From Rothia amarae (GTDB lineage: Bacteria > Actinomycetota > Actinomycetes > Actinomycetales > Micrococcaceae), in the NCBI RefSeq assembly GCF_014705945.2, contig NZ_CP061538.1, forward strand, positions 930,001 to 994,000: a stretch of DNA of 64,000 bases, in the 5' to 3' direction. Below are positions 34,102-42,555 of the stretch, piece by piece. The translations under genes and the position numbers were made by a program. The notes under the pieces were generated by a model. It ran no database searches, was not told where the DNA came from, and saw only the letters and a list, made by a program, of their open reading frames with translations. Position 1 is the first letter of the stretch. Each line of letters opens with the position of its first letter.

Positions 34102-35009
34102 TTCATCTAATAGTTGCACTCACTGCCTCTGAATTTTGGTCCAAAATTTTTGTTTTCGACCGTTACGGAGAATTGGTTCAGCTACTGAGCCAGTCAATAT
34201 TGGCTGGTGCGGTACTGGGGGTTATCGGTGGCTTTGTGGGGATGTTTGTGATGATGCGCGACCATGCCTTTGCGGTGCATGGTATCGCTGAAATGTCTTT
34301 TGCCGGTGCTGCCCTCTTCTTGTTACTAGGATTTGACGTAGTCACGGGATCGCTGGTGGGTTCTATTGCTTCGGCTATTCTCATTGGGTTGTTGGGTGTC
34401 AAGCGTAGCGAATCTAACTCTGTCATTGGTGCCCTGATGCCCTTTGGCCTCGGGCTGGGCATTCTGTTTCTATCGATGTATGAAGGACGAGCAAACAACA
34501 AGTTTTCGCTGTTGACTGGGCAGATTGTATCGGTGGACGATTCACAGCTTCTGGAAATGATCATCGGCGCCGTCATCGTAGTGGCGGCTCTGACTCTAGT
34601 TTGGCGACCGCTAACTTTCGCTTCTCTTGACCCTGAGGTGGCACGTGCCAAAGGAGTTCCGCTTCGCGCACTGTCGTTGCTGTTTATGGTGATTTTGGGT
34701 ATCGCTGTTGCGCTGTCTGTTCAGGTAGTGGGTTCTTTGCTCGTGCTAGCCCTACTGATCACGCCCTCTGCGGCGGCTCTGCAAGTAACGTCGTCACCGC
34801 TGAAGGCTTTGATATTTTCGGTGCTATTTGCAGAGATTTCCATGGTGGGCGGCATGCTGTTGGCTCTGGCAGGATCCCTTCCTATTAGCCCCTACGTTAC
34901 GACCATCTCGTTCATCATTTACGTGCTGTGCAGGATTGTAGCCGGAGTACGAGGACGTCATAGCGCTTCTGGACGAGGCGAGACGCAACCTCAGAAGATT
35001 GCTGCTTAA
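34098..35009 (+). CDS. znuB: Zinc/manganese ABC transporter permease
   Basis: 303 residues from ATG 34098, which overlaps the znuC stop (ATGA); a longer frame begins inside znuC and is rejected. About eight to nine membrane helices of the ABC-3 family, with the MRDHAFAVHGIAEMSFAGAA coupling-type segment at about 50-70 and SLLVLALLITPSAAALQV near 220. Forms the channel of the ZnuACB-type importer. The transcript ends with a weak hairpin. Confidence 0.92.
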   Translation: MIHLIVALTASEFWSKIFVFDRYGELVQLLSQSILAGAVLGVIGGFVGMFVMMRDHAFAVHGIAEMSFAGAALFLLLGFDVVTGSLVGSIASAILIGLLGVKRSESNSVIGALMPFGLGLGILFLSMYEGRANNKFSLLTGQIVSVDDSQLLEMIIGAVIVVAALTLVWRPLTFASLDPEVARAKGVPLRALSLLFMVILGIAVALSVQVVGSLLVLALLITPSAAALQVTSSPLKALIFSVLFAEISMVGGMLLALAGSLPISPYVTTISFIIYVLCRIVAGVRGRHSASGRGETQPQKIAA

Positions 35010-35021
35010 AGTGTTATTTGG

Positions 35022-35055
35022 GGGTGCTCGAAAGATAAAAACCGAGCAAGCACCC
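35022..35055 (+). terminator. Weak hairpin after znuB
   Basis: GGGTGCT pairs with AGCACCC, with a bulged CGA...  inner part (TCG/CGA). No T tract follows on the plus strand, so it may act as an RNA-stabilising hairpin or partial terminator. Confidence 0.4.
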
Positions 35056-35105
35056 AACGCTGAATGAACCTTCTAGCATGCCTGGCTAGAGCTCGCAAAT
35101 GCAAT

Positions 35106-35171
35106 TCAGACCAGTCCAAGCTTGTTCACCGTACCGGTGTGCTTGGTCAGTTTCTTACCGATTGTTTGCAT
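35106..35171 (-). CDS. Possible 21-residue ORF directly after zur
   Basis: ATG at 35171 seven bases after the zur stop codon gives MQTIGKKLTKHTGTVNKLGL plus one Val. It is basic and could be translated by coupling to zur, but the ribosome site is poor (TAGAGA). It could equally be chance. No similarity is recognised. Confidence 0.25.
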   Translation of the reverse strand: MQTIGKKLTKHTGTVNKLGLV

Positions 35172-35178
35172 AAAATCT

Positions 35179-35640
35179 CTAGTGAGTAGTCTTAGCTCTC
35201 TTTTGACAGTCTGCGCATATTCCAGTGACTTCAATGACGTGATTGATATCCGCAAAACCAAATTTCTCACCGATTTCGTGCGCCCACGATTCTAAGTCCG
35301 GAACTTCTAGCTCTTCCGCTGCTCCGCAATTTCTGCACAATAGGTGGTGGTGATGGTGCTCCACAGCGCACTGGCGATAGATAGCCTCGCCGTCTTCTGT
35401 TTTGAGCACATCCACCTCGCCCTGCTCCGCCATCGACTGCAGAATTCTGTAAGTAGTCGCTAATGATACCGATTCGCCGCGGTTCACCATCAACAGATGA
35501 AGATCCTGCGCAGAGATGAAATCTTCAAGACCTTCTATGGTTGATTTCACTGTGCGACGTTGCTTTGTATTACGAATCTCGGGTTTAGGAGATGAACCTT
35601 GTGTTGAAGCCACGAAAGAATCCTTTGGTACAACGTACAT
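35179..35640 (-). CDS. zur: Fur-family zinc uptake regulator
   Basis: 153 residues from ATG 35640; GTG 35613 (MASTQGSSPKPE, preceded by AAAGGA) is a good alternative. Winged-helix DNA-binding domain (about 22-90; TKQRRTVKSTIEGL, SLATTYRILQSMAEQGEVDV), HHHHHLLCRNCG metal site at about 95-106 and a second CADC zinc-knuckle pair near the C-terminus. Convergent with znuACB, whose promoter carries a Fur-type palindrome, so it most likely represses zinc uptake when zinc is plentiful. Confidence 0.9.
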   Translation of the reverse strand: MYVVPKDSFVASTQGSSPKPEIRNTKQRRTVKSTIEGLEDFISAQDLHLLMVNRGESVSLATTYRILQSMAEQGEVDVLKTEDGEAIYRQCAVEHHHHHLLCRNCGAAEELEVPDLESWAHEIGEKFGFADINHVIEVTGICADCQKRAKTTH

Positions 35641-35762
35641 AAATCGTCCCTAACCTTACACCAGCGCTCCAGCATATGGCGGGGTGTTTCTTGAAAGAGC
35701 AAATATCGTCTCAGGCATCAAGTACCTAGGCAGCAAACTGGAATTCCTGTTGTGCCCGCCAC

Positions 35763-35768
35763 TAGGCT
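35763..35768 (+). promoter_or_regulatory. -10 element of a likely leaderless promoter for the MBL-fold gene
   Basis: TAGGCT ends six bases before the ATG at 35775; no ribosome site fits between. Same hexamer and geometry as at prfB. Confidence 0.55.
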
Positions 35769-35774
35769 AGAGAT

Positions 35775-36425
35775 ATGAAACTTATTAAATATTCTCATTC
35801 ATGTATTCGCCTCCAAAACAACAACAAAACGCTGGTGCTGGATCCGGGGAATTTCTCTGAGGTCGAAGAAGCTCTTGAAGGCGCTGACTTCATTCTCATC
35901 ACCCACGCTCACCCTGACCACTTTGAAGCAGAGAAAGTGGCCGCTTTTCTAGAAGCTCACCCTGAAACTGAGCTCTATGCTCCACAGGCAGTGATTGACG
36001 ACCTGAAAGACAAAGCCAAGGACGCCAAGCTCCATAACGCTGAAGCGGAGGAATCTTTCTCTCTGGAAGGATTCGACATCAAGACGTTCGGCGGACAGCA
36101 CGCGTTGATTCACCCGTTGATTCGCACTATTGATAACGTCGGCTACCTCATCAATGATGAGCTGTTCCACCCCGGTGATTCGCTGGTCGTGCCTCACCAG
36201 CTCAAGGTAAAAACCTTGCTCGTACCTATCCATGCTCCCTGGAATAAGATTCAAGAAGTTATCGATTACATCATCGCTGTGGGAGCTGAGAAGGCATACC
36301 CCATTCACAATGCCCTCCTTTCGGAGAACGGGCACGGCATTATTGAAGGACAGCTGAAAAACTTCGGGGAAAAATACGGTACCGAGTACGTTCACCTGGA
36401 GCCCCGCGATGAGGTAGAGATCTAA
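35775..36425 (+). CDS. MBL-fold metal-dependent hydrolase (UlaG-like)
   Basis: 216 residues. Metallo-beta-lactamase fold with THAHPDHFE (HxHxDH) at about residues 42-50, a later FGGQHALIHP and HPGDSL metal ligand segments, and HNALLS near the C-terminus. It resembles the UlaG-like/YycJ-neighbour subfamily of small cytoplasmic MBL proteins whose substrates are mostly unknown. Followed after eight bases by a HIT-family gene with its own ribosome site; probably one transcript. Confidence 0.8.
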   Translation: MKLIKYSHSCIRLQNNNKTLVLDPGNFSEVEEALEGADFILITHAHPDHFEAEKVAAFLEAHPETELYAPQAVIDDLKDKAKDAKLHNAEAEESFSLEGFDIKTFGGQHALIHPLIRTIDNVGYLINDELFHPGDSLVVPHQLKVKTLLVPIHAPWNKIQEVIDYIIAVGAEKAYPIHNALLSENGHGIIEGQLKNFGEKYGTEYVHLEPRDEVEI

Positions 36426-36433
36426 GGAGAGAC

Positions 36434-36862
36434 ATGGCTACCGTTTTCACCCAAATTATTAACGGCGACATTCCCGGACGCTTCATTTGGAAAGACGAGA
36501 AAGCTGTGGCTTTCTTAACCATCGAACCCATGGGGGAGGGGCATACGCTCGTCGTCCCTCGTGAAGAAATCGATCACTGGATTGATTTACCTGCTGACTT
36601 GAACGCCCATCTTTTCGACGTGGCTCAGAAAATTGGTCAGGCACAGTCGCACCTCTTTACCGCAACTAAAATTGGTTTGATGATTGCAGGGTTAGAAGTG
36701 CCTCATACTCATCTGCATGTCTACCCGGTTAATGGATTAGCTGACTTTGGGCCAGAAGCTGTAGACCGTAACGTCGATGGCGCAACCCTGGACGCACACG
36801 CTGAGAAACTTCGTGCAGCTTTGCGCGAGGCGGGCTGGGAAGAGTTTGTACCTGAGTCCTAA
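36434..36862 (+). CDS. HIT family nucleotide-binding protein
   Basis: 142 residues with AAGGAGAGAC before the ATG. Opening VFTQIINGDIPGRFIWKDEKA and the histidine triad HTHLHVYP (about 96-103) define the HIT superfamily of nucleotide phosphoramidases and hydrolases. Cytoplasmic. The exact substrate cannot be read from sequence. Ends at a very strong bidirectional terminator. Confidence 0.88.
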   Translation: MATVFTQIINGDIPGRFIWKDEKAVAFLTIEPMGEGHTLVVPREEIDHWIDLPADLNAHLFDVAQKIGQAQSHLFTATKIGLMIAGLEVPHTHLHVYPVNGLADFGPEAVDRNVDGATLDAHAEKLRAALREAGWEEFVPES

Positions 36863-36901
36863 GGCGTGCTCACTTTGATGTAATATGCATTTTCGGATGT
36901 T

Positions 36902-36937
36902 TTAGCCCCGGTTCTTCATCAGAAGAACCGGGGCTAA
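36902..36937. terminator. Bidirectional terminator between the HIT gene and hrpA
   Basis: Fifteen-base perfect stem TTAGCCCCGGTTCTT/AAGAACCGGGGCTAA with a six-base loop, flanked by A/T-rich runs on both sides. Confidence 0.92.
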
Positions 36938-36962
36938 ATTATTTCAGCATTTTGACAGATTG

Positions 36963-39900
36963 CTATGAATTTTTCAGATTCTCTAGAGCATCTCGTAGCG
37001 CTTTGCGAATCCGCTTTTCGGAAACGGTATAGGCTGTACCCAGTTCTTGAGCAAAGAAGCTTACGCGTAGCTCCTCAATCATCCAACCCACGTGTTCTAA
37101 TTCATCAGAAACTTCGGTCCCTTGGGGCAAAGATTTCAGGGCTGAATCATATTCGTCTTCTAGTTCCTGTACCGCAATCATGAGCTGATTGTCGCGGTGC
37201 ACCTGGGGTCCCAGCTTCTCAATGCGCTGAGTGATTGCTTTCAGGTAGCGGGGGAGATGAACCAGCTGAGAATACCCCGTCTGGGCTACGAATCCGGGAT
37301 ATATCAGGTGATCCAACTGAGCTTTCATATCTTGCATCGCGTGAATGACGCTCAACGAGGTGCTCTTTTTTATTTTCTTCTGCACAGCCGAAGCTTCTGC
37401 CAGGATATCCGCCACTAACTTGGTGACTTGGAAAACCGATTCAATGAGTTCTGCACGAACCTGCTGAAAAACTTTTTCAAATTCGTCGTGGGTAAAGGGC
37501 GCCTGCGCCGGTGTCAACATATCTACCGCTGCCACTGTGCAGTCACTAATGAGCGAATCAATAGAACCGTGCGGATTCTGAGTGAAGACGATTTTCTCTC
37601 GGTTCGACAGATGGTCACTCACATAGCGGATAGGCGAGGGCACCTTGAGATGAAGCAGACGAATGACGCCGCGACGTTGTGAACGCGCTGCTTCCGCTTC
37701 GGTGGGGAAGATTCTAATCCCCACGGTTTTTCCTTCGTCGAAGAGCGCCGGAAAACCGGCGACTTTTTGGGTAGCGATTACTCGTTCAATTTTGCGCGGA
37801 AGCTCTTGTGCGGGCCAGTCGGTCAAACCACTTTGCTCGCGAACGCCATGGGCAGCTGCGGACGCGTGTCCTGCTGTAACCGTCTTTCCCGCCAGTGCCA
37901 GGCGCTGACCCTTGGACTGGTCTCCACCTCGCTGCGCAGAGGATTGCTGCCTCTGAGCCATCTTGTTCATAGCAGCAAAAGTATCGGGTGAAGCCCCCAG
38001 CGATGCTGCCAGAGCAGAACGAATATGGGAGTGTAACTGGGTCTTGAGTAACTCGATATCGCGACCTTCACCCAAAATTTTATTGTGAGGGTTGCGCACC
38101 TGGAACGTGAAGCGAAGATACTCTGGTACCTGATCCCAGTTAAAGGCGGCAGGGTCAACTACAATTCCTCGAAGACGACGGAGCACCAGTGCCAAAGATT
38201 CGAGGAGGTTGTCCTCGGCAGGGGAGAACTCAGCGTTGAGTTTTGCCACTGCAGCTTGGGCGACGTCGGGCGCCGGCACAAAATTCTTCCTCAGCTGCTT
38301 AGGCAAGGACTTGATAAGTGCCGTGATGAGTTCAGTGCGTAGACCGGGAATCATCCACTCAAAGGGAGCTTGCTCCAGTTGATTGAGGAATAGGATAGGT
38401 ACCTGCACGGCAATTCCGTCTGCCTTAGTCTCTGAACTGCGGACTCCCCCGATAGAAACCGATGGAGCAAATTCATAGCGCAGATCGAGGGTGAGTTCGC
38501 CTGATCCGGTATGAATCGTCCAGGTTCGGGGAAAGAGCGATTCGTCGTAGTCTGCAGCTTCTTCATCGATGAGATGATCGGGGTTGAAATCCAACAGATG
38601 CTCGTTCTTTGTCCGCTCCTCTTTCCACCAGCGATCAAAATGACGTTCGGAGTAGATATTCTCTGGCAACCGGGCATCGTAAAAATCAAAGAGCGTCTGA
38701 TCGTCTACGCGCAGATCACGACGGCGCAGGCGAGCTTCGAGTTCCTCGATCTCAGCCAACGCGCGCTGATTTCGCTCAAAGAACTTGTGATGGGTTCGCC
38801 AGTCGCCTTCAACGAGGGCGGAGCGAATGAACATTTCCCGTGCTGCCTGAGGGTCAATACGCCAGTATTGCACTCTGCGATCCGCAATCACGGGCACTCC
38901 AAAGAGTGTGACCTTTTCATGTGCCATGACCGACCCTTGAGCCGATGACCAATGAGGATCAGAGTACTGTTTTTTTACCAGGTGAGAGCCGACTTCTTCA
39001 ATCCACTCGGGCTTGACCTCTGCATTGACTCGTGCCCACAGGCGGGATGTCTCTACTAATTCAGCCGAAACAATCCACTCGGGATTTTTCTTGAACAATC
39101 CAGAACCTGGGAAGATTTGGAAACGGGTACCCCGAGCGCCCATGTACTCGTGGCGGGCTCGTTCATCTTTGAGGCCAATATGAGAGAGCAAGCCCGAAAG
39201 TAGCGACTTATGAAGATCGACCTCGTGGGCTGCGGGATTGATATCTCTGCCGCGGCTCACTGAGATGCGGGCTGACCGTCCAATCTCAGCCAGCTGTGCA
39301 TAAAGATCCTGCCATTCACGCACTCGCAAGAAATTCAGGAATTCTCGATGACACAACTTGCGGAACTGACTGGAAGAGAGCTCCTGCTGCTTTTCGTTGA
39401 TGAAATTCCACAGCAAGAGATAGCTGGAGAAGTCAGATTTTTCGTCTTTGAAGCGTGCATGCTGAGTATCAGCTTCTGCCCGACGCTCGGTGGGCCGTTC
39501 TCGCGGGTCTTGCACAGTCAATGCCGCGGCGAGAACCATCATTTCTTTGGCACAACCGCGCTGATCTGCCTCGACAATCATGCGCGCCAAACGGGGATCA
39601 ACGGGTAGCGCTGCCATCTTGCGCCCCACACCGGTCAGTGGCGTAGCGGGCGAACGGCGTCCACGCGTAGCCTGCTGGAAGTTCTTCTGGCGCAGAGCGC
39701 CCAGCTCCCGCAGGAGGTTGACGCCATCGTTGATAGCGCGGGTCTCTGGCGGCTGCACAAAGGGAAAGCGCTCAATATCGGAGATAGCTTTTACCACTCC
39801 AATAGAGGTCATCTGCAAAATCACCGCAGCCAGGTTGGTACGCAAAATCTCAGGGTCGGTAAATTCTGGGCGGGAAAGGAAATCTTCTTCAGAATAGAGA

Positions 39901-41324
39901 CGAATAGCAATACCATCTGACACGCGCCCACAGCGGCCCGACCGTTGGTTAGCGCTCGCCTGGGAAATACGCTCAATGGGAAGGCGCTGAACTTTGGTAC
40001 GCGAAGAATAACGTGAAATGCGGGCGGTGCCTGTATCAATCACATACTTGATACCAGGTACTGTCAGTGAGGTTTCTGCAACGTTGGTTGCCAACACGAT
40101 GCGCGGGCGTGAACCGGGGCGGAACACCTGAGTTTGCTCTTGCATCGAGAGGCGGCCGAACAGGGGTAATACCTCATAGTGGGGTAGCCTCCGAGTGGAG
40201 CGAATCATGTCCTCAATGGCATCTTGAGCATCGCGGATTTCTCGCTCCCCCGAGAAGAAGATGAGGATATCGCCGGGATCTTCTGCCGCCAATTCGCGAA
40301 TCGCGTCCAAGATACCCTCGATGGGATCACGATCTTCGTCCTCTAAACCGTCGTCGGCGTCGTTGTCTTCGCCCTCGGTTGGCACATTCAGCGGACGGTA
40401 GCGGATTTCAACGGGATAGGTTCTGCCTGACACCTCGATGATGGGAGGTGCGTCATCTGGCAGCGTTGCCTCAGCAATTTCCTTTTCTTCAGCGCTCAGA
40501 GAGTCATCGACAATTCCGACCCCAGGCACAAAGCTGGGCGAAAAATGGCGAGCAAAACGCTCGGGGTCAATGGTGGCAGAAGTAATGATGATTTTAAGAT
40601 CGGAGCGCTGACCCATAATGCGTTTGAGATAACCAAGAATGAAGTCAATATTGAGGCTTCGTTCGTGCGCTTCATCAATAATGATGGTCGAATACTTTTT
40701 CAGTAGCGGGTCATTTTGAATCTCTGCTAGCAAGATGCCGTCGGTCATCAATTTGATCGCCGAATGCTCGCCCACCTCGGAGGTGAAGCGAACCTGATAC
40801 CCCACTGTCTGACCAATGTTCTGACCGAGTTCTTCAGCAATACGTTCAGCAACAGATCGAGCAGCCAGACGGCGGGGCTGAGTATGCCCGATCAGCCCGG
40901 TTTCGCCCAGACCAAGTTCTAAACACATTTTAGGAATCTGGGTAGTCTTACCTGAGCCCGTTTCACCGGCGATAATAACAACCTGGTTCTCAGCAATTGC
41001 TTTTTTGATATCTTCCCGGCGTTCGGAGACCGGAAGTGCAGGAGGAAAGCTGATGGTGCTGGGAATAAAAGGCTTGTACTCCCGAGAGGTTATTTTGCGC
41101 TCGCCTCTGTTACGGTTCTGATTCTGCTGAGAAGAGCGAGCTGACCCGCGTTTCTTACGCTGAGTTGCCCCGGAGCTTTTCTGCCTTGCAGAGTTATTTT
41201 TCTGCACAGGATGTGCAACATCTGCTTGCGGTGCAGGGGTCGACGCGCGGGTATTCGCCGCATGCATAGTGGCGGCAATGTGGGAAAGTGAGGGTGAGGC
41301 GGAGCCTGAATGATTCTTAGACAT
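36963..41324 (-). CDS. hrpA: ATP-dependent RNA helicase HrpA
   Basis: 1,453 residues, about 150 longer than E. coli HrpA, partly owing to an N-terminal low-complexity Ser/Gln/Arg/Lys-rich extension (about 1-85). Walker A GETGSGKT at 120-127, DEAH at 217-220, SAT (TSAT) at about 248 and the QRSGRCGR motif VI at about 460. A DUF3418-type C-terminal domain (about 830-1,430) follows the helicase core, HA2 and OB-fold. DEAH helicases of this type remodel RNA and help rescue stalled ribosomes. Transcribed alone. Confidence 0.95.
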   Translation of the reverse strand: MSKNHSGSASPSLSHIAATMHAANTRASTPAPQADVAHPVQKNNSARQKSSGATQRKKRGSARSSQQNQNRNRGERKITSREYKPFIPSTISFPPALPVSERREDIKKAIAENQVVIIAGETGSGKTTQIPKMCLELGLGETGLIGHTQPRRLAARSVAERIAEELGQNIGQTVGYQVRFTSEVGEHSAIKLMTDGILLAEIQNDPLLKKYSTIIIDEAHERSLNIDFILGYLKRIMGQRSDLKIIITSATIDPERFARHFSPSFVPGVGIVDDSLSAEEKEIAEATLPDDAPPIIEVSGRTYPVEIRYRPLNVPTEGEDNDADDGLEDEDRDPIEGILDAIRELAAEDPGDILIFFSGEREIRDAQDAIEDMIRSTRRLPHYEVLPLFGRLSMQEQTQVFRPGSRPRIVLATNVAETSLTVPGIKYVIDTGTARISRYSSRTKVQRLPIERISQASANQRSGRCGRVSDGIAIRLYSEEDFLSRPEFTDPEILRTNLAAVILQMTSIGVVKAISDIERFPFVQPPETRAINDGVNLLRELGALRQKNFQQATRGRRSPATPLTGVGRKMAALPVDPRLARMIVEADQRGCAKEMMVLAAALTVQDPRERPTERRAEADTQHARFKDEKSDFSSYLLLWNFINEKQQELSSSQFRKLCHREFLNFLRVREWQDLYAQLAEIGRSARISVSRGRDINPAAHEVDLHKSLLSGLLSHIGLKDERARHEYMGARGTRFQIFPGSGLFKKNPEWIVSAELVETSRLWARVNAEVKPEWIEEVGSHLVKKQYSDPHWSSAQGSVMAHEKVTLFGVPVIADRRVQYWRIDPQAAREMFIRSALVEGDWRTHHKFFERNQRALAEIEELEARLRRRDLRVDDQTLFDFYDARLPENIYSERHFDRWWKEERTKNEHLLDFNPDHLIDEEAADYDESLFPRTWTIHTGSGELTLDLRYEFAPSVSIGGVRSSETKADGIAVQVPILFLNQLEQAPFEWMIPGLRTELITALIKSLPKQLRKNFVPAPDVAQAAVAKLNAEFSPAEDNLLESLALVLRRLRGIVVDPAAFNWDQVPEYLRFTFQVRNPHNKILGEGRDIELLKTQLHSHIRSALAASLGASPDTFAAMNKMAQRQQSSAQRGGDQSKGQRLALAGKTVTAGHASAAAHGVREQSGLTDWPAQELPRKIERVIATQKVAGFPALFDEGKTVGIRIFPTEAEAARSQRRGVIRLLHLKVPSPIRYVSDHLSNREKIVFTQNPHGSIDSLISDCTVAAVDMLTPAQAPFTHDEFEKVFQQVRAELIESVFQVTKLVADILAEASAVQKKIKKSTSLSVIHAMQDMKAQLDHLIYPGFVAQTGYSQLVHLPRYLKAITQRIEKLGPQVHRDNQLMIAVQELEDEYDSALKSLPQGTEVSDELEHVGWMIEELRVSFFAQELGTAYTVSEKRIRKALRDALENLKNS

Positions 41325-41402
41325 ACTGAAAAATCATTGTAGAACAGCCACAGCGTAGGGGAAAGAAGTTTGCCGCAGGCGTAGCGAGCGCTGGGTAGAT
41401 AG

Positions 41403-42290
41403 TTAAGGGGTGGAAAAGCCCTTTGAGTCTAGTTGCTGCTGCACCCAGCGCACCATTGAGTGCAAAGATTCATCGGTGTAGCACCGTAAATCGGCATGCT
41501 CAGCATCGGGGATTAGATATAGCTCCGTCTCGATACCGCGCTGTTGCAACGTTTCATAGACCCTGCTGGATTGGAGGTGAGGCACGCACGTATCACCTAA
41601 TCCATGAAGAAGATAAAGCGGTGCGCAGCGGCGCGCACCGGCAGGGCTTGCGTGGGAAATAATATCGAGCGGTTGAGCCTTGGACCAGTTCAATTCTGCC
41701 TGCGAACCCGCCGGCGCAGGAAAGTTACTGCCCAGAAGAAGGCATTCGGCGTCGTCGTCTTCAGGGTGCACGCGGGGAAAACCGCAGATTTCGCGGTCAT
41801 CGTAGATGGTTCGAAGATCGGAAACCCCGTAAATACTCACTGCGCACGTGACTTCTGCAGAACCGGAGGTCAGCGCACCATCATAATAAGAATCGCCTAA
41901 AGTACCTGTAGCCGCAGCCAGCATGGTGAGGTGACCACCAGCAGAACCACCGACTAACACAATCTTGCGAGGGTCAATCTGAAATGATGTGGCGTGTTTG
42001 CGAAAGTGCGCAATGGCAGCTTTGACATCATGAATCTGGGCAGGAAATTGCGCCTGGGACGAGAGTCTGTAATTGATGGAGGCACAGGCGAAGCCCGCAG
42101 CTGAGAAGAATTCGCGAAGGCGGTGCACACCATTTTCGCTGGATTCAAGAGAATCTTTAGAGCCATAGCGCCACGCGCCACCGTGGACATAGACCACCAG
42201 GGGAGCCGGATCTGAAGAATTTGCCGGATAGAACGTATAACTTTGCGCATCAAGGTGTCCGCGGGTATAAAAACCGGTTGTGCTCTTCAT
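41403..42290 (-). CDS. Alpha/beta hydrolase (carboxylesterase-like)
   Basis: 295 residues. VYVHGGAWRYG (oxyanion HGG) at about 33-43, nucleophile motif VGGSAGGHL at about 113-121, GDTCVP providing the likely Asp (about 226) and DAEHADLR the His (about 263). Esterase/lipase family related to hormone-sensitive lipases and BD-FAE-type esterases. No signal peptide, so intracellular. Substrate unknown. Situated between hrpA and a tRNA on the same strand. Confidence 0.82.
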   Translation of the reverse strand: MKSTTGFYTRGHLDAQSYTFYPANSSDPAPLVVYVHGGAWRYGSKDSLESSENGVHRLREFFSAAGFACASINYRLSSQAQFPAQIHDVKAAIAHFRKHATSFQIDPRKIVLVGGSAGGHLTMLAAATGTLGDSYYDGALTSGSAEVTCAVSIYGVSDLRTIYDDREICGFPRVHPEDDDAECLLLGSNFPAPAGSQAELNWSKAQPLDIISHASPAGARRCAPLYLLHGLGDTCVPHLQSSRVYETLQQRGIETELYLIPDAEHADLRCYTDESLHSMVRWVQQQLDSKGFSTP

Positions 42291-42331
42291 AGTCTTCTCT
42301 CTAGTTCAAAAGAAAAAGGTTAAAAAGAAAA

Positions 42332-42406
42332 GTGCCCCTGAAAGGATTCGAACCTTCGACAACCAGTACCGGAAACTGGTGCTCTATCCACTGAGCTACA
42401 GAGGCA
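42332..42406 (-). tRNA. tRNA-Arg (anticodon CCG)
   Basis: 75-base cloverleaf on the minus strand: acceptor TGCCTCT/AGGGGCA, D arm AGCTCAGTGGATAGAGC, anticodon arm CCAGT-TTCCGGT-ACTGG (CCG decodes CGG) and T arm GAAGGTTCGAATCCTTT. CCA is not encoded. Confidence 0.95.
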
Positions 42407-42542
42407 CGTGCTTCAGCGTTAGCTAAAACAGCACGTCACTACCTTACCAGATTCTTAGGCATCTCTTTCATTTCCGTCGTATGGAATCACCTTGCGATTC
42501 ACATCGCAAGATGGGCTTCTTCGTCTGCACCTGCGCTTTGGG

Positions 42543-42548
42543 TAGACT
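42543..42548 (+). promoter_or_regulatory. -10 element of a likely leaderless argS promoter
   Basis: TAGACT, seven bases before the argS ATG; no ribosome site in between. Confidence 0.5.
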
Positions 42549-42555
42549 TATTCCC

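Noticed and set aside
42481-42555. Earlier argS start at an in-frame ATG
   Set aside because: The stretch contains the likely promoter (TAGACT) and a Cys-rich, non-family sequence.
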